This document shows, one piece after another, positions 34,111-45,616 of a stretch of DNA of 48,553 nucleotides; positions within the stretch are counted from its first letter, which is position 1, and every line of letters starts with the position of its first letter. The position numbers were made by a program, and so were the translations under genes. The notes beneath the pieces are model-generated. The model had not been told where the DNA came from, did no database searches, and saw only the letters and a list, made by a program, of their open reading frames with translations. The DNA is from Sphaerobacter sp. (GTDB lineage: Bacteria > Chloroflexota > Chloroflexia > Thermomicrobiales > Thermomicrobiaceae). The stretch is taken from assembly GCF_019683595.1 (NCBI RefSeq), contig NZ_JADGHZ010000006.1:1-48553 (forward strand). The letters run 5' to 3'.

Positions 34111-37100
34111 ATGGTCGGCCGACGGGAGCATCAGCCGCTGTTCGAGCGGGAGCCGCTCTGGTACAAGGATGCGATCTTCTACGAGGTGCACGTCCGCGCG
34201 TTCTACGACAGCAACGCGGACGGCATCGGCGACTTCCGGGGCCTGGTCGAAAAGCTGGACTACATCCAGGATCTGGGTGTCACCACGATCTGGCTGCTGC
34301 CGTTCTACCCGTCGCCGCTGCGCGACGACGGCTACGACATCGCCGACTACACCAACGTTCACCCCGACTACGGCACGCTGCGCGATGTCCGTCGCTTCGT
34401 GCGTGAGGCGCACCGGCGCGGTCTCCATGTCGTAACCGAGCTGGTCTGCAACCACACGTCCGACGAACACCCGTGGTTCCAGCGCGCACGCCGCGCCAAG
34501 CCGGGCAGTGTCTGGCGGAACTACTACGTCTGGAGCGACACGCCGGAAAAGTACAGGGACGCCCGCATCATCTTCAAGGACTTTGAGCGCTCCAACTGGA
34601 CCTGGGATCCGGTGGCAGGGGCCTACTACTGGCACCGCTTCTACAGCCACCAGCCGGACCTCAACTACGACAACCCGCGTGTGCGCCGCGAGATCTTCCG
34701 CGTTCTCGACTTCTGGCTCGACATGGGGATCGACGGGCTCCGGCTCGACGCCATCCCCTATCTCTACGAGCGCGAGGGTACCAACTGCGAGAACCTACCG
34801 GAGACCCATGCCTTTCTGAAGGAGTTGCGGGCGCACATCGACGAGCGCTTCAGCGACCGCATGCTCCTGGCCGAGGCCAACCAGTGGCCCGAGGATGCCG
34901 TCCAGTATTTCGGCGACGGCGATGAGTGCCACATGGCCTTCCACTTCCCGCTCATGCCGCGGATGTTCATGGCGCTGCGCATGGAGGACCGCTTCCCCAT
35001 CATCGACATCCTGGCGCAGACACCCGCCATCCCCGACAACTGCCAGTGGGCGCTGTTCCTGCGCAACCACGACGAGTTGACACTGGAGATGGTCACCGAC
35101 GATGAGCGGGACTACATGTACCGCGTCTACGCCAACGACCCGCAGATGCGGATCAACCTCGGCATCCGCCGTCGCCTCGCACCGCTCCTCGGGAACAACC
35201 GGCGCCGCATCGAGCTGATGAACGGCCTGCTCTTCTCGCTCCCGGGGACGCCGGTGATCTACTACGGCGACGAGATCGGGATGGGCGACAACATCTACCT
35301 CGGCGATCGCGATGGCGTCCGCACGCCGATGCAGTGGACCGCCGACCGCAACGCCGGTTTCTCCGAGGCCAAGCGGCAACAGCTCTATCTCCCGGTCATC
35401 GTCGACGCCGAGTATCACTACGAAGCGGTCAACGTCGAGGCTCAGCAGAACAATCCCTACTCGCTCCTCTGGTGGATGAAGCGGTTGATCGCCCTGCGCA
35501 AGCGGTACCGGGCCTTCGGGCGCGGCAGCCTCGAGTTCTTGTACCCGGAAAACCGGAAGGTGCTCGCCTACATCCGCCGCTACGAGGACGAGCAGATCCT
35601 GGTCGTCGCCAATCTGTCCCGCTTCGTCCAGGCGGTGGAGCTCGATCTGTCGGAGTTCCAGGGGTTCATGCCGGTCGAGATGTTCGGGCACATCGAGTTC
35701 CCACCGGTGACCGACCAACCCTACTTCCTCACGCTCGGCCCCCACTCCTTCTACTGGTTCATCCTGGAGCCGCAGCGTGTCGGGGGCGACCGGATCGAGA
35801 TCACGACGCAACCGGAGACACGCCGAACGATCACTGTCGCCCACGACTGGCGAGAAGTCTTTGAGGGACGCGGGCTGGAGCGGCTGGCAGACGTGCTGCC
35901 GTCCTACCTCCCGACTCGGCGCTGGTTCGGCGGGAAGGCGCGCAAGATCAAGGGAGCCGTGATCCTCGACGTGATTCCGGTGCAGAATGGAGACGAGCCG
36001 ACCTATGCGGCCGTCGCCCAGGTCGACTACCGAGAAGGCGACTCCGATCACTACCTGCTCCTGTTGTCGGCCGCGGACTCGTCGAAGAGTTCGGAGATCC
36101 TGGAAACAGCACCGCACGCCATCGCCGCCCGTGTTCGCGCCCGGAACGGTGCCGAATGGCTGCTGTTCGACGCTCTCGTCCGTCCCGGCATCGGCAACAC
36201 CCTCCTCGACCTGATCGCGGGCCGTCGCCGCATCAAGGGAATGGCCGGGGAGATCGTCGGCGAACGCGCCAGCTACTTGCGCCGGTACCAGGTCTCGCGG
36301 GACGCGCTCGAACCGCGCGTCATGAACGCGGAGCAGAGCAACACCTCGATCGTCTTCGGCGATCACCTCGTGCTCAAACTGTACCGGCGTCTCCATCCCG
36401 GAGTGAACCCGGACCTCGAAATCAACCGTTACCTGACCGCACGCCGGTTCCCGAACACCCCGCCCTTCGCCGGGTCTATCGAGTACCGGCGCAAGGGTGG
36501 AGAGCCAATGAGTCTTGCCCTGCTGCAGGGCTTCGTGCCGAACGAGGGCGATGCCTGGACCTACACCCTGGATTCACTTGGACGATTTTTCGAGCGCGCG
36601 CTCACCGTACCCACCGAGCTTTCCAGCATGCCGGTGCGTGCCGAGACCCTCTTGGACCTGGCCGACACCGAGGCGCCGGAGGAGGCCCATGCGCTCCTGG
36701 AAGGCTATCTGGCAGACGCGCATCGCCTCGGCCAGCGCACGGCGGAGATGCACCTTGCTCTCGCCAGCAACTCCCAGGACCCGGCCTTCACGCCGGAGCC
36801 GATGACCGTGTTCGATCAGCGCTCGCTCTATCAGTCGATGCGGACGCTCACCTTGCAGGTCTTCGAGACCCTCCGCCGACGCGTGCACGCCCTGGAGCAG
36901 CCGCTGCAGGAGGAGGCGCGTGCGGTCCTCGCCGCGGAGCAGGAGATCCTCCAGCGCTTCCACGCGGTGCGGAGCGAGCGCCTCTCCGGCGCCCGCATCC
37001 GCATCCACGGTGACTTCCATCTCGGGCAGGTGCTCTATACCGGCAACGACTTCGTGATGATCGACTTCGAAGGCGAACCGGCCCGTCCGATCAGCGAGCG

Positions 37101-37476
37101 GCGCCGCAAGCGATCGGCGATCACCGACGTCGCCGGGATGCTGCGCTCGTTCCACTACGCCACCCACGCCGCGCTGCTCCGCGCCCAGGACCAGGGGATC
37201 GTGCGCGATGCGGACCTCGTCACGCTGGAGCCGGCCGCCCAATTCTGGTACCAGTGGGTCGCGGTCTCCTTCCTCCGGGGCTACCTCAGCACCGCCGACG
37301 GTGCCGAGTTCGTCCCATCCGACCGCCACCACCTGGAAGTCTTGCTCGACGCCTTCTTGCTGGAGAAGGCTGTCTACGAGGTCGGTTACGAGTTGAACAA
37401 CCGGCCCGATTGGCTACGGATCCCGCTAGCGGGCATCCTGGCGATCCTGAGCAGATCGGCCGTGCCGGAGCACTGA
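34111..37476 (+). CDS. treS-mak: Fused trehalose synthase / maltokinase
   Basis: A 1121-residue fusion of two enzymes that act in sequence. Residues 1 to about 560 are trehalose synthase (GH13_16), isomerising trehalose and maltose: [20 protein letters not shown], nucleophile Asp213 in [10 protein letters not shown], Glu255 in LLAEANQ, Asp321 in [10 protein letters not shown], and a C-terminal beta domain. Residues from about 585 are maltokinase (Mak/Pep2): [33 protein letters not shown], and the kinase catalytic motifs HGD (966-968) in [13 protein letters not shown] and MIDFEGEP, with the basic [18 protein letters not shown]. The product maltose-1-phosphate is the GlgE substrate. Fusion of the two is known in several bacteria. 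GGAGAGGG lies 13 nt before the ATG. Confidence 0.96.
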   Translation: MVGRREHQPLFEREPLWYKDAIFYEVHVRAFYDSNADGIGDFRGLVEKLDYIQDLGVTTIWLLPFYPSPLRDDGYDIADYTNVHPDYGTLRDVRRFVREAHRRGLHVVTELVCNHTSDEHPWFQRARRAKPGSVWRNYYVWSDTPEKYRDARIIFKDFERSNWTWDPVAGAYYWHRFYSHQPDLNYDNPRVRREIFRVLDFWLDMGIDGLRLDAIPYLYEREGTNCENLPETHAFLKELRAHIDERFSDRMLLAEANQWPEDAVQYFGDGDECHMAFHFPLMPRMFMALRMEDRFPIIDILAQTPAIPDNCQWALFLRNHDELTLEMVTDDERDYMYRVYANDPQMRINLGIRRRLAPLLGNNRRRIELMNGLLFSLPGTPVIYYGDEIGMGDNIYLGDRDGVRTPMQWTADRNAGFSEAKRQQLYLPVIVDAEYHYEAVNVEAQQNNPYSLLWWMKRLIALRKRYRAFGRGSLEFLYPENRKVLAYIRRYEDEQILVVANLSRFVQAVELDLSEFQGFMPVEMFGHIEFPPVTDQPYFLTLGPHSFYWFILEPQRVGGDRIEITTQPETRRTITVAHDWREVFEGRGLERLADVLPSYLPTRRWFGGKARKIKGAVILDVIPVQNGDEPTYAAVAQVDYREGDSDHYLLLLSAADSSKSSEILETAPHAIAARVRARNGAEWLLFDALVRPGIGNTLLDLIAGRRRIKGMAGEIVGERASYLRRYQVSRDALEPRVMNAEQSNTSIVFGDHLVLKLYRRLHPGVNPDLEINRYLTARRFPNTPPFAGSIEYRRKGGEPMSLALLQGFVPNEGDAWTYTLDSLGRFFERALTVPTELSSMPVRAETLLDLADTEAPEEAHALLEGYLADAHRLGQRTAEMHLALASNSQDPAFTPEPMTVFDQRSLYQSMRTLTLQVFETLRRRVHALEQPLQEEARAVLAAEQEILQRFHAVRSERLSGARIRIHGDFHLGQVLYTGNDFVMIDFEGEPARPISERRRKRSAITDVAGMLRSFHYATHAALLRAQDQGIVRDADLVTLEPAAQFWYQWVAVSFLRGYLSTADGAEFVPSDRHHLEVLLDAFLLEKAVYEVGYELNNRPDWLRIPLAGILAILSRSAVPEH

Positions 37477-37605
37477 CAAGAAAGCTGGCACGGAGCCTGC
37501 GCCAGCCGGGACGGTGGATGGATGATCGACGGAGTCGGCCTCCTCTCGGTCATGCGGCAGAGTGGGGGCCGGCCCGAAGGCGCCGCGTGCAGGAGGGGAG
37601 ACACC

Positions 37606-39576
37606 GTGCCAAACGAGATCGACCGGCGATCGACGTCCTTGCCCTCCGCGGCAGGGCCGTCGCCGGCAGCCAGCCCATCGCTGCTGAGCGCCGACGACCT
37701 CTACCTCTTCAACGAGGGCTCCCACCTGCGCCTGTACGAGCACCTCGGCGCGCATCCAATGGTCGTGGGGGACGTACCTGGTACGTACTTCGCGGTCTGG
37801 GCGCCCAATGCCGAGCGCGTCGCCGTGATCGGCGATTTCAACGACTGGGACCCCACCCGTCATCTCCTGCGTCCGCGCGAGCAGTCGGGAATCTGGGAGG
37901 GATTCATCCCCGGAGTCGGGCACGGTGCCCTCTACAAGTACCACATCGTCTCGCACTACCACGGCTATGAGGTCGATAAGGCCGATCCGTTCGCCTTCTT
38001 CGCCGAGGTCCCACCCAAGACGGCATCGATCGTCTGGGATCTCGACTACACCTGGGGCGATCAGGAGTGGATGACGACGCGCGGCGCACGCAATGCCTTA
38101 GACGCGCCGATCGCGATCTACGAGGTCCACCTCGGCTCCTGGATGCGCGTCCCCGAGGAGGGAAACCGCTCGCTGAGCTACCGCGAGCTGGCACCCCGGC
38201 TCGCCGACTACGTGACCCGCATGGGCTTCACGCACGTCGAATTCCTGCCGGTGATGGAGCACCCCTTCTTCGGATCATGGGGCTACCAGATCACCGGCTA
38301 CTTCGCCCCGTCGAGCCGCTACGGCACCCCCCAGGACTTCATGTTCCTGGTGGACTATTTGCACCAGCACGGCATCGGCGTGATCCTCGACTGGGTGCCG
38401 TCCCACTTCCCCACCGACGATTTTGGGCTCGCCTTTTTCGACGGCACGCACCTGTACGAGCACGCGGACCCGCGCAAGGGGTTCCACCCCGATTGGAACA
38501 GCTACATCTTCAACTACGGTCGGAACGAAGTTCGCAGCTTTCTCCTGAGCAACGCCCTGTTCTGGCTCGATCGCTATCACGTCGACGGCCTGCGCGTGGA
38601 CGCCGTCGCCTCCATGCTCTACCTCGACTACTCCCGCAAACCCGGCGAGTGGATCCCCAACGAGCACGGCGGCCGGGAGAACCTGGAGGCGATCAGCCTG
38701 CTGCGTCGCCTGAACGAAGAGGTCTACCGGCACTATCCCGATGTGCAGACCATCGCCGAGGAGTCAACCGCCTGGCCCATGGTTTCTCGCCCGACCTACG
38801 TCGGCGGCCTCGGCTTCGGCATGAAGTGGGACATGGGCTGGATGCACGACACCCTCAGCTACATGGCCCGCGACCCGATCCATCGGCGCTACCACCACCA
38901 CGAGCTGACCTTTCGGATGATCTACGCCTTCACCGAGAACTTCGTGCTCCCCCTGTCGCACGACGAGGTGACCCACGGGAAGGGCTCACTGCTGGGGAAG
39001 ATGCCGGGCGACGACTGGCAGAAGTTCGCCAACCTCCGCCTGCTCCTGGCCTACATGTGGGCCCAACCGGGCAAGAAGCTCCTCTTCATGGGTGGAGAGT
39101 TCGGGCAGTGGCAGGAGTGGAACCACGACGCCAGCGTCCAGTGGGATCTGCTCCAGTACGCACCTCACCAGGGCATCCAGCGGCTGGTCGAGGATCTCAA
39201 CCGACTGTACCGGGAGCTGCCGGCCTTGCACGAGCGCGACTTCGACCCGGAGGGCTTTGCCTGGATCGACGCCAACGACGCGGAGCAGAGCGTGGTGACA
39301 TTCCTCCGCAGGGGACGGGCTGAGGGAAACGAGATCGTCGCCGCCTTCAACTTCACCCCCGTGCCACGCCACAACTACATCATCGGCGTGCCGCACTTGG
39401 GCCGCTGGCGGGAGATCCTGAACAGCGACGCGACTGTGTACGGCGGCAGCGGCCAGGGGAACCTCGGCGGCGTCACGGCCAACCCGGTCCCGTCGCACGG
39501 CTACACGCAATCGATCACGATCACCATCCCACCGCTCGGCGCCGTGTTCTTCACGCCCGACGGGGCGCAGTCATGA
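37606..39576 (+). CDS. glgB: 1,4-alpha-glucan branching enzyme
   Basis: A 656-residue GH13_9 branching enzyme that cuts alpha-1,4 chains and rejoins them as alpha-1,6 branches. A CBM48 domain (about 40-140, [20 protein letters not shown]) precedes the barrel: catalytic Asp332 in [17 protein letters not shown], Glu385 in [10 protein letters not shown], Asp453 in [13 protein letters not shown]. The segment [15 protein letters not shown] is the usual GlgB one. It has only the single N-terminal CBM48, not the extra N1 domain of longer family members. GTG at 37606 with AGGAGGGGAG 5 nt upstream is clearly the start; an ATG at 37522 would add 28 low-similarity residues. The 129-nt gap after treS-mak holds no gene. 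Its stop overlaps the treZ start (ATGA). Confidence 0.96.
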   Translation: MPNEIDRRSTSLPSAAGPSPAASPSLLSADDLYLFNEGSHLRLYEHLGAHPMVVGDVPGTYFAVWAPNAERVAVIGDFNDWDPTRHLLRPREQSGIWEGFIPGVGHGALYKYHIVSHYHGYEVDKADPFAFFAEVPPKTASIVWDLDYTWGDQEWMTTRGARNALDAPIAIYEVHLGSWMRVPEEGNRSLSYRELAPRLADYVTRMGFTHVEFLPVMEHPFFGSWGYQITGYFAPSSRYGTPQDFMFLVDYLHQHGIGVILDWVPSHFPTDDFGLAFFDGTHLYEHADPRKGFHPDWNSYIFNYGRNEVRSFLLSNALFWLDRYHVDGLRVDAVASMLYLDYSRKPGEWIPNEHGGRENLEAISLLRRLNEEVYRHYPDVQTIAEESTAWPMVSRPTYVGGLGFGMKWDMGWMHDTLSYMARDPIHRRYHHHELTFRMIYAFTENFVLPLSHDEVTHGKGSLLGKMPGDDWQKFANLRLLLAYMWAQPGKKLLFMGGEFGQWQEWNHDASVQWDLLQYAPHQGIQRLVEDLNRLYRELPALHERDFDPEGFAWIDANDAEQSVVTFLRRGRAEGNEIVAAFNFTPVPRHNYIIGVPHLGRWREILNSDATVYGGSGQGNLGGVTANPVPSHGYTQSITITIPPLGAVFFTPDGAQS

Positions 39577-41435
39577 CCCGGCCCGCCGCGCCGGGGCTGG
39601 GAGCGACCTATCTCGGCGACAACCGAACCCACTTCCTCGTCTGGGCTCCGTTCGCAACCACGGTCGATGTACGTCTGATCGGCCCGACGCCACGTGAGGT
39701 GCGCCTCTCGCCACTGCCGCGCGGTTACCACGCGGCCACCGTCGACGATGTCCGGCCCGGGTCCCGCTACAGCTTCGTCCTCGACGGCACCGTCGAGCGA
39801 CCCGACCCGGCCTCCCGTTCCCAACCAGAGGGCGTCCATCGGCCGTCGGAGGTGATCGACCTCTCCCGGTTCCCCTGGACCGACCAGGGTTGGTGCGGCC
39901 TGTCGCTCCGCGAGTACGTCATCTACGAGCTCCACGTGGGCACATTCAGCGACGAGGGGACATTCGACGGCGTCATCCCCTACCTCGACGGCCTGCGCGA
40001 CCTCGGGATCACCGCCGTCGAAATCATGCCGGTTGCCCAGTTCCCAGGGGACCGCAACTGGGGCTACGACGGCGTCCACCCCTTCGCCGCCCAGAACAGC
40101 TACGGCGGCGCGGAGGGGCTGGTCCGGCTCGTCGACGCCTGTCACCAGCGCGGCCTCGCGGTGGTCCTCGACGTCGTCAACAACCATCTCGGTCCCGAGG
40201 GCAACTACCTCGGCGACTTCGGCCCGTACTTCACCGAACGCTACCACACACCGTGGGGTGCGGCGCTGAACTTCGACGGCCCGCACAGCGACGAGGTTCG
40301 CCGCTACTTCATCGAGAGCGCGTGCTACTGGATTGACTCCCTCCACATCGACGCGCTGCGGCTCGACGCGGTCCATGAGATCTTCGACCGCTCGGCGCAT
40401 CCGTTCCTCCAGGAGTTAGCGGAAACGGTGCACGAACTGGCCGAGCGACGCAACCGGCGCGTCCACCTGATCGCGGAGAGCGACCTGAACGATCCGAGGC
40501 TCGTCCGGCCGCCGTTACTCGGTGGATACGGCTTGAGCGCCCAATGGAACGACGACTTCCACCATGCCGTCGACGCGCTCCTGACCGGTGCGCGGAGCCC
40601 CTATCGCCGTGATTTCGGCACCATCGATGACCTGGCTCGCGCCTACCGTGACGGCTTCGTCTACTCCGGCCAGTACTCGCAGCGCCGCCGGCGCCGCTTC
40701 GGCGCCCCGCTCACGGGCGTGGAGGCGCAGCAACTGGTGGTCTTCGTCCAGAACCACGACCAGGTCGGCAATCGCGTGGACGGCGAGCGGTTGGCTACCC
40801 TGACCTCGTTTGACGGGCTCCGCCTCGCCGCCGCGGCGACGATCCTGTCGCCCTACGTGCCGCTGCTCTTCATGGGCGAGGAGTACGGGGAGACGACCCC
40901 GTTCCACTACTTCACCAGCCACACCGACCCGGACCTGGTGGCTGCCGTCCGGGAGGGACGACAGCGGGAGTTCGCCGAGCACTGGGACCGCGACGCGCCC
41001 GATCCCCAGGATCCCGCACTCTTCGTCACCTCACGCCTGCGCCGTGAACTGGCTGAGCGCGAACCGCACGGGCAGCTTAGGTCGCTCTACCGCGAACTGC
41101 TCACACTTCGATGTGAACTGCCGTCTCTGGCGCACCTGAGCCGGGACACCATGGAGGTGACGGTGGCCCGGCCGGCTCAGGTGCTCTTCGTGCACCGCTG
41201 GCACGGGTCGGATGCGACGATCCTGGCGTTGAACTTCGACGACCACTCCGCAGCGGTTCCGCTCCCGGTTGCAGGTGGCGCCTGGCACAAGCGGCTCGAC
41301 ACCGCCGAACCTACGTGGGGCGGGCCGGGTAGTCCTGCTCCCGAAATGGTCGACGCCGGCCAGTCCACGGCCGTGTCGCTACCGCAGCGCGCTGCCGTGC
41401 TCTACCAGCGCGAGATCACCGAGAACGCGCCATGA
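39573..41435 (+). CDS. treZ: Malto-oligosyltrehalose trehalohydrolase
   Basis: A 620-residue GH13_10 enzyme that cuts the alpha-1,4 bond next to the terminal trehalosyl unit of malto-oligosyltrehalose, releasing trehalose. N-terminal beta domain (1-95, [20 protein letters not shown]), barrel with catalytic Asp265 in [12 protein letters not shown], Glu302 in [12 protein letters not shown] and Asp396 in QNHDQVGNR. The N-terminal domain and the motif [20 protein letters not shown] match TreZ rather than GlgB. ATGA overlaps of 4 nt at both ends couple it to glgB and treY. Confidence 0.95.
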   Translation: MTRPAAPGLGATYLGDNRTHFLVWAPFATTVDVRLIGPTPREVRLSPLPRGYHAATVDDVRPGSRYSFVLDGTVERPDPASRSQPEGVHRPSEVIDLSRFPWTDQGWCGLSLREYVIYELHVGTFSDEGTFDGVIPYLDGLRDLGITAVEIMPVAQFPGDRNWGYDGVHPFAAQNSYGGAEGLVRLVDACHQRGLAVVLDVVNNHLGPEGNYLGDFGPYFTERYHTPWGAALNFDGPHSDEVRRYFIESACYWIDSLHIDALRLDAVHEIFDRSAHPFLQELAETVHELAERRNRRVHLIAESDLNDPRLVRPPLLGGYGLSAQWNDDFHHAVDALLTGARSPYRRDFGTIDDLARAYRDGFVYSGQYSQRRRRRFGAPLTGVEAQQLVVFVQNHDQVGNRVDGERLATLTSFDGLRLAAAATILSPYVPLLFMGEEYGETTPFHYFTSHTDPDLVAAVREGRQREFAEHWDRDAPDPQDPALFVTSRLRRELAEREPHGQLRSLYRELLTLRCELPSLAHLSRDTMEVTVARPAQVLFVHRWHGSDATILALNFDDHSAAVPLPVAGGAWHKRLDTAEPTWGGPGSPAPEMVDAGQSTAVSLPQRAAVLYQREITENAP

Positions 41436-44281
41436 GCGAGGTGCCGTCCGTCCCGACCGCGACCTATCGGCTGCAACTCAACCGTGACTTCGGCTTTGCA
41501 GCGGCCCGCGCGCTGGTCCCCTACCTCGACCGGCTCGGGATCAGCCACGTCTACGTCTCGCCCATCTTCGCCGCCCGGAGCGGCAGCACCCACGGGTACG
41601 ACGTGGTCGACCCCAGCCGGTTGAACCCCGAACTCGGAACCGAAGCCGACTTTGCGGCGTTCGTCGACGCCCTACACGCCCGCGGGATGGGACTGATCCT
41701 GGACATCGTGCCGAACCACATGGCCGCCAGCACGGAGAACCCGTGGTGGACCGACGTGCTGACATGGGGCCGAGCGTCGCCGTACGCGGGCTACTTTGCC
41801 ATCGACTGGCGCGGCCGGGATCCGTCATCCGGCGAGCCGCAGAAGATCCTCCTGCCCATGCTCGGTGAGCCGTATGGTCAGGCGCTTGAGTCTGGCGCCT
41901 TGCAGCCCCGCCTGGATGCCGACGGTCTTTTCATCGACTACCATGGGCTCCGCTTCCCACTGAACCCTGGCACCTACCACCTCGTGCTTAATCTCGACAG
42001 CTCGGCCGCCTCGGACGACGCATACCACCAGATCGCCGCGATCGCCACCGCGTCCCGCGCACTGGCAATCGGTTTGCTCGATGCCGCCGACCATGCCCGG
42101 CGGACGGCCGCGGCACGGACACTCATCGACAACCTCTGGTCCCTCTACGCCGGTGGAGGAACCGCTCACGCCACGATCGAGGACTGCCTCGCCACGGTAC
42201 AGGGCACGCCGGGTGATCCCGCGTCGTTCGATCGGCTCCACGCCTTGCTCGAGGCGCAGCCGTACCGCCTTGCCTTCTGGAAGGTCGCCGCCGAGCGAGC
42301 CACCTACCGGCGTTTCTTCGACATCAGCGACCTTGTCGCCGTGCGGGCCGAAGACCCGGCCGTCGTCGAGGCGACCCACACGCTCATCTTCCGATTGATC
42401 CAGGAGGGACAAGCCCAGGGGTTGCGCGTCGACCACGTCGACGGCCTCCGCGACCCGGCCGGATACCTGCGCTACGTGCGGCGGAGACTCGAACGTGCCG
42501 GCGCTCCCTCGCCGTATATCGTCGTTGAGAAGATCCTGGCACCCGGTGAAGAACTGCCACCGGACTGGCCCGTGGAGGGCACGACCGGCTACGACTTCCT
42601 CAATGTCCTCACGGCCGTCTTCGTTGACCCCGACGGGCTCGCCGAGCTCGGGAACAGCTACGGCCGGTTCACCGGTGGCTACGCGTCGTTCGATGATGTC
42701 GCGCGGCGGGAGAAGCGCCGTGTCATCCACGACCTCTTCGCCGGGGAGATGCGGAGCCTCGTGCGGCGACTCGAATCGATCGCCGCGCACGACCGCCACG
42801 CGCGAGACCTGAGCCCCGAGGAACTGCGTGCGGCGCTGGTCGCGGTCACGGCATGCCTGCCCGTCTACCGGACCTACTCCGCTCATGACAGGACGGCGCC
42901 ACACCACGCACTCTGGGTCGACGCCGCGATCGCCGCCGCCGAACGGGACGAACCCTCGATCCCCGCCCCGATCTTAGCCTTCCTCCGACGGGTGCTCCTG
43001 CTGGACTACCCGCCGACACTGAGCGAGGAGCAACGCCACGCCTGGCGCGAGTTCGTCGCCCACTGGCAGCAGGTGACCGGACCGGTGACAGCGAAAGGAG
43101 TCGAGGACACCGCCTTTTACGTCTACAACCGGCTCCTCGCCCTCAACGAGGTCGGCGGTAACCCGGACGTAATCGGGGATCCAGTTGTCGCCTTCCACGC
43201 CTTCAATGCCCACCGTCGCACGGAGTGGCCCCACAGTCTCAACGCCACCTCGACGCACGACACCAAGCGCGGCGCGGAGGTGCGGGCCCGGCTCGTCGCG
43301 CTCTCCGAGTTGCCCCGCGAGTGGGAACGCGCGGTACGCCGTTGGAGCCGCTGGAACCAGCCGTGGAAACCGATCGTCGGCGGCCGTCCCGTCCCCGATG
43401 CCAACGAGGAGTGGTTTATCTATCAGACGCTGGTCGGCGCCTGGCCACTCGCCGATGGCGACCTTCCCAGCTTTCGCGACCGGCTGGACACATACCTGCG
43501 CAAGGCGATGCGAGAGGCGAAGGCCGCCACGAGCTGGCTCCAGCCCAATCCCGAGCACGAGGAAGCGGTGCTGGGGTTTGTCGACGCCATCCTCACGCCC
43601 GGAGAGGAGAACCGGTTTCTCCCCGACTTCGTCCGTTTCACGCGCCGAATCGCGGCCTACGGGGCCATCACCGGGCTCGCCCAGGCCGTGCTCCACGTGA
43701 CCGCGCCCGGAATTCCCGACATCTACCGCGGCACCGAGGTTTGGGACCTGACGCTGGCCGACCCCGACAACCGACGCCCCGTTGACTACGGGCTCCTGAA
43801 CCAGATGCTGCAGGAGGTCGGCGGAAGGCGCGGCGAAATACCGGAACGACGGTCAACACTCGGTCTAGCCGACGGGGTTGACGGGCGCATCAAGCTGAAG
43901 GTGCTGGCACGTGCCCTGGCCACCCGCCGCGCCGACCCCGACCTGTTCGCGACACGTGACTACCTGCCACTCGAACCCCAGGGGGAACAGGCGTCCCACC
44001 TCGTGGCCTTCGCGCGGCGTCACCAGGATCGCTGGGCCGTCACGATCGCGCCACGACTCGTTGCGACGCTTCGGCCGCGCGCGACCCCACCCATCGGCCG
44101 CAGAGCGTGGGGAGACACGTGCATCATGCTCCCGCCCGGCGCGCCAGTCGTGTGGCGTGATGCGCTGACCGGGCAACGACTTCGCGCCCTGCCCAGCGCG
44201 GCAGGCTGGGCTATCCCCATCGCCCACGCATTCCGGACGCTCCCCGTCTCCCTGCTGGTGGGAAACGGCGCGACGCGCTAG
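41432..44281 (+). CDS. treY: Malto-oligosyltrehalose synthase
   Basis: A 949-residue GH13_26 enzyme that turns the reducing-end maltosyl of a malto-oligosaccharide into a trehalosyl unit, the first step of making trehalose from glucan. It starts TATYRLQLNRDFGFAAARAL, then YVSPIFAARSGSTHGYDVVD and LDIVPNHMAA. Catalytic residues Asp334 (GLRVDHVDGLRDP), Glu366 (IVVEKILAPGEELP) and Asp610 (TSTHDTKRGAEVRARL) are in place; GPVTAKGVEDTAFYVYNRL is typical of TreY. Longer than most GH13 enzymes because of helical insertions. The last gene of the operon; the next 372 nt carry no gene. Confidence 0.96.
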   Translation: MSEVPSVPTATYRLQLNRDFGFAAARALVPYLDRLGISHVYVSPIFAARSGSTHGYDVVDPSRLNPELGTEADFAAFVDALHARGMGLILDIVPNHMAASTENPWWTDVLTWGRASPYAGYFAIDWRGRDPSSGEPQKILLPMLGEPYGQALESGALQPRLDADGLFIDYHGLRFPLNPGTYHLVLNLDSSAASDDAYHQIAAIATASRALAIGLLDAADHARRTAAARTLIDNLWSLYAGGGTAHATIEDCLATVQGTPGDPASFDRLHALLEAQPYRLAFWKVAAERATYRRFFDISDLVAVRAEDPAVVEATHTLIFRLIQEGQAQGLRVDHVDGLRDPAGYLRYVRRRLERAGAPSPYIVVEKILAPGEELPPDWPVEGTTGYDFLNVLTAVFVDPDGLAELGNSYGRFTGGYASFDDVARREKRRVIHDLFAGEMRSLVRRLESIAAHDRHARDLSPEELRAALVAVTACLPVYRTYSAHDRTAPHHALWVDAAIAAAERDEPSIPAPILAFLRRVLLLDYPPTLSEEQRHAWREFVAHWQQVTGPVTAKGVEDTAFYVYNRLLALNEVGGNPDVIGDPVVAFHAFNAHRRTEWPHSLNATSTHDTKRGAEVRARLVALSELPREWERAVRRWSRWNQPWKPIVGGRPVPDANEEWFIYQTLVGAWPLADGDLPSFRDRLDTYLRKAMREAKAATSWLQPNPEHEEAVLGFVDAILTPGEENRFLPDFVRFTRRIAAYGAITGLAQAVLHVTAPGIPDIYRGTEVWDLTLADPDNRRPVDYGLLNQMLQEVGGRRGEIPERRSTLGLADGVDGRIKLKVLARALATRRADPDLFATRDYLPLEPQGEQASHLVAFARRHQDRWAVTIAPRLVATLRPRATPPIGRRAWGDTCIMLPPGAPVVWRDALTGQRLRALPSAAGWAIPIAHAFRTLPVSLLVGNGATR

Positions 44282-44653
44282 ACACTGTGATCATCTCCTA
44301 CGTTGCGCGAGCAGAGCCCACAGGCGAAGCAGGGCTCGCGATGGATTCAGTGCGGCATCAGGTCGCGGGGTGCACCGTAGCGTTGTGCGGAATGGCGCCC
44401 GCAGACGTACCCCAAGAGGCGTCCTCGATGAAACGTGTCCAACACTGTTCTTACAGTCTGATCTTCACGCCCCTCATCCTGGTCCTTTACAGGTATGAGC
44501 GATCCTGCTACCATGCCCATGACCAACGGATCATCACGTTCGCGAGCGCACCGCGTGCTCCCCTGATGGTGTCTCCTCATGCGGTATCGCTCGGTGTAGC
44601 TGCGGCCATGCGTGTGCCACGCAGCCCTCCGGCAAGGGAGAGGGAGATCGTTC
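44282..44653 (+). other. Intergenic region before the peptide transporter operon
   Basis: A 372-nt stretch between treY and the first permease gene. Codon pattern and similarity give no support for a gene here; an open frame from 44287 to 44862 continues inside the permease gene in another frame. It holds a putative promoter at 44486-44514. I see no clear terminator for treY. Confidence 0.6.
44486..44514 (+). promoter_or_regulatory. Putative promoter of the peptide transporter operon
   Basis: TTTACA (44486-44491) and TACCAT (44509-44514), preceded by TGC, are separated by 17 nt. The start of transcription would be near 44521, about 130 nt upstream of the first permease start. Confidence 0.45.
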
Positions 44654-45580
44654 GTGGGACGATTTGTGGTGCGTCGGCTCCTCCTGCTGATTCCCACCCT
44701 GCTCAGCGTCTACACGATCACGTTCCTGCTCATCCACGCCACTCCGGGCGGGCCGTGGGATACCGGGGACAAGCCCATATCCGAGGAGGCAATCGCCGCG
44801 TTGAACCGGGCCTACGGGCTGGACAAGCCGATGTGGCGTCAGTACACGGACTACCTACTTGACGCAGTCCGCGGGGACTTCGGCCCATCCTACTCACAAC
44901 GAAGCCGGGATGTGACGGACATCGTCAAAGACTTCCTGCCCGTCTCGATCAAGCTGGGCGTGGTGGCAATGCTCATCGCAGCCGCGATCGGCATCACCGC
45001 GGGCACCATCGGTGCCGTAAAGCAGAACACGCCGCTGGACTACCTCGCCACCTTCGGCGCGATCGTGGGGGTCTCGTCGCCGTCCTATGTGATCGCCTCA
45101 CTCATGATCCTCGTCTTTGCTTCGTATCTGCATTGGCTGCCGACCGGCGGCTGGGATGGGGTGTTCAGCAAGCACGCCATCATCCCCGCGCTGGCGCTTG
45201 CCCTCGGTCCCGCGGCGGCGCTCGCCCGGTACACCCGGGCCAGCCTGCTTGAGGTCTTGCGGCACGACTACATTCGGACCGCCCGAGCCAAGGGGCAGCA
45301 CGAGCGCCGGGTGATCATCCGGCACGGGCTCCGTAACGCCCTGATTCCCGTGGTCACGCTCATGGGTTTGCAGTTTGCCAACGTGGCGACCGGCTCGTTC
45401 TTTGTCGAAACCGTGTGCGGCGTCCCCGGCATCGGTCGCTACTTCGTGCGCAGCATTGCCGTCCGCGACTATCCGGTAATCCTGGCTACCACGCTGATAT
45501 TCGCGGTAGCGATCAGCGTCATGAACCTGCTGGTCGACCTCCTCTATGGCGTGCTCGATCCGCGGATCTCGTACGACTGA
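44654..45580 (+). CDS. Peptide-type ABC transporter permease (DppB/OppB family)
   Basis: A 308-residue inner-membrane permease. N-terminal segment VVRRLLLLIPTLLSVYTITF, then the outward loop ATPGGPWDTGDKPISEEAIA and LNRAYGLDKPMWRQYTDYLL typical of the DppB class, then about five further membrane segments. The cytoplasmic EAA loop is RTARAKGQHERRVIIRHGLR, the site that docks onto the ATPase subunit. GTG at 44654 with GAGAGGGAGA upstream; an ATG at 44612 lies before this site and adds 14 residues. First gene of the operon with the DppC-type permease and the binding lipoprotein. Confidence 0.93.
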   Translation: MGRFVVRRLLLLIPTLLSVYTITFLLIHATPGGPWDTGDKPISEEAIAALNRAYGLDKPMWRQYTDYLLDAVRGDFGPSYSQRSRDVTDIVKDFLPVSIKLGVVAMLIAAAIGITAGTIGAVKQNTPLDYLATFGAIVGVSSPSYVIASLMILVFASYLHWLPTGGWDGVFSKHAIIPALALALGPAAALARYTRASLLEVLRHDYIRTARAKGQHERRVIIRHGLRNALIPVVTLMGLQFANVATGSFFVETVCGVPGIGRYFVRSIAVRDYPVILATTLIFAVAISVMNLLVDLLYGVLDPRISYD

Positions 45581-45616
45581 CGCGGTTGACGGAGTGATCT
45601 GGAAGGGTGGCGAATC

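Noticed and set aside
44287-44862. Candidate 191-residue gene between treY and the permease
   Set aside because: No ribosome site, no recognisable motif, and its 3' half overlaps the first permease gene in another frame.
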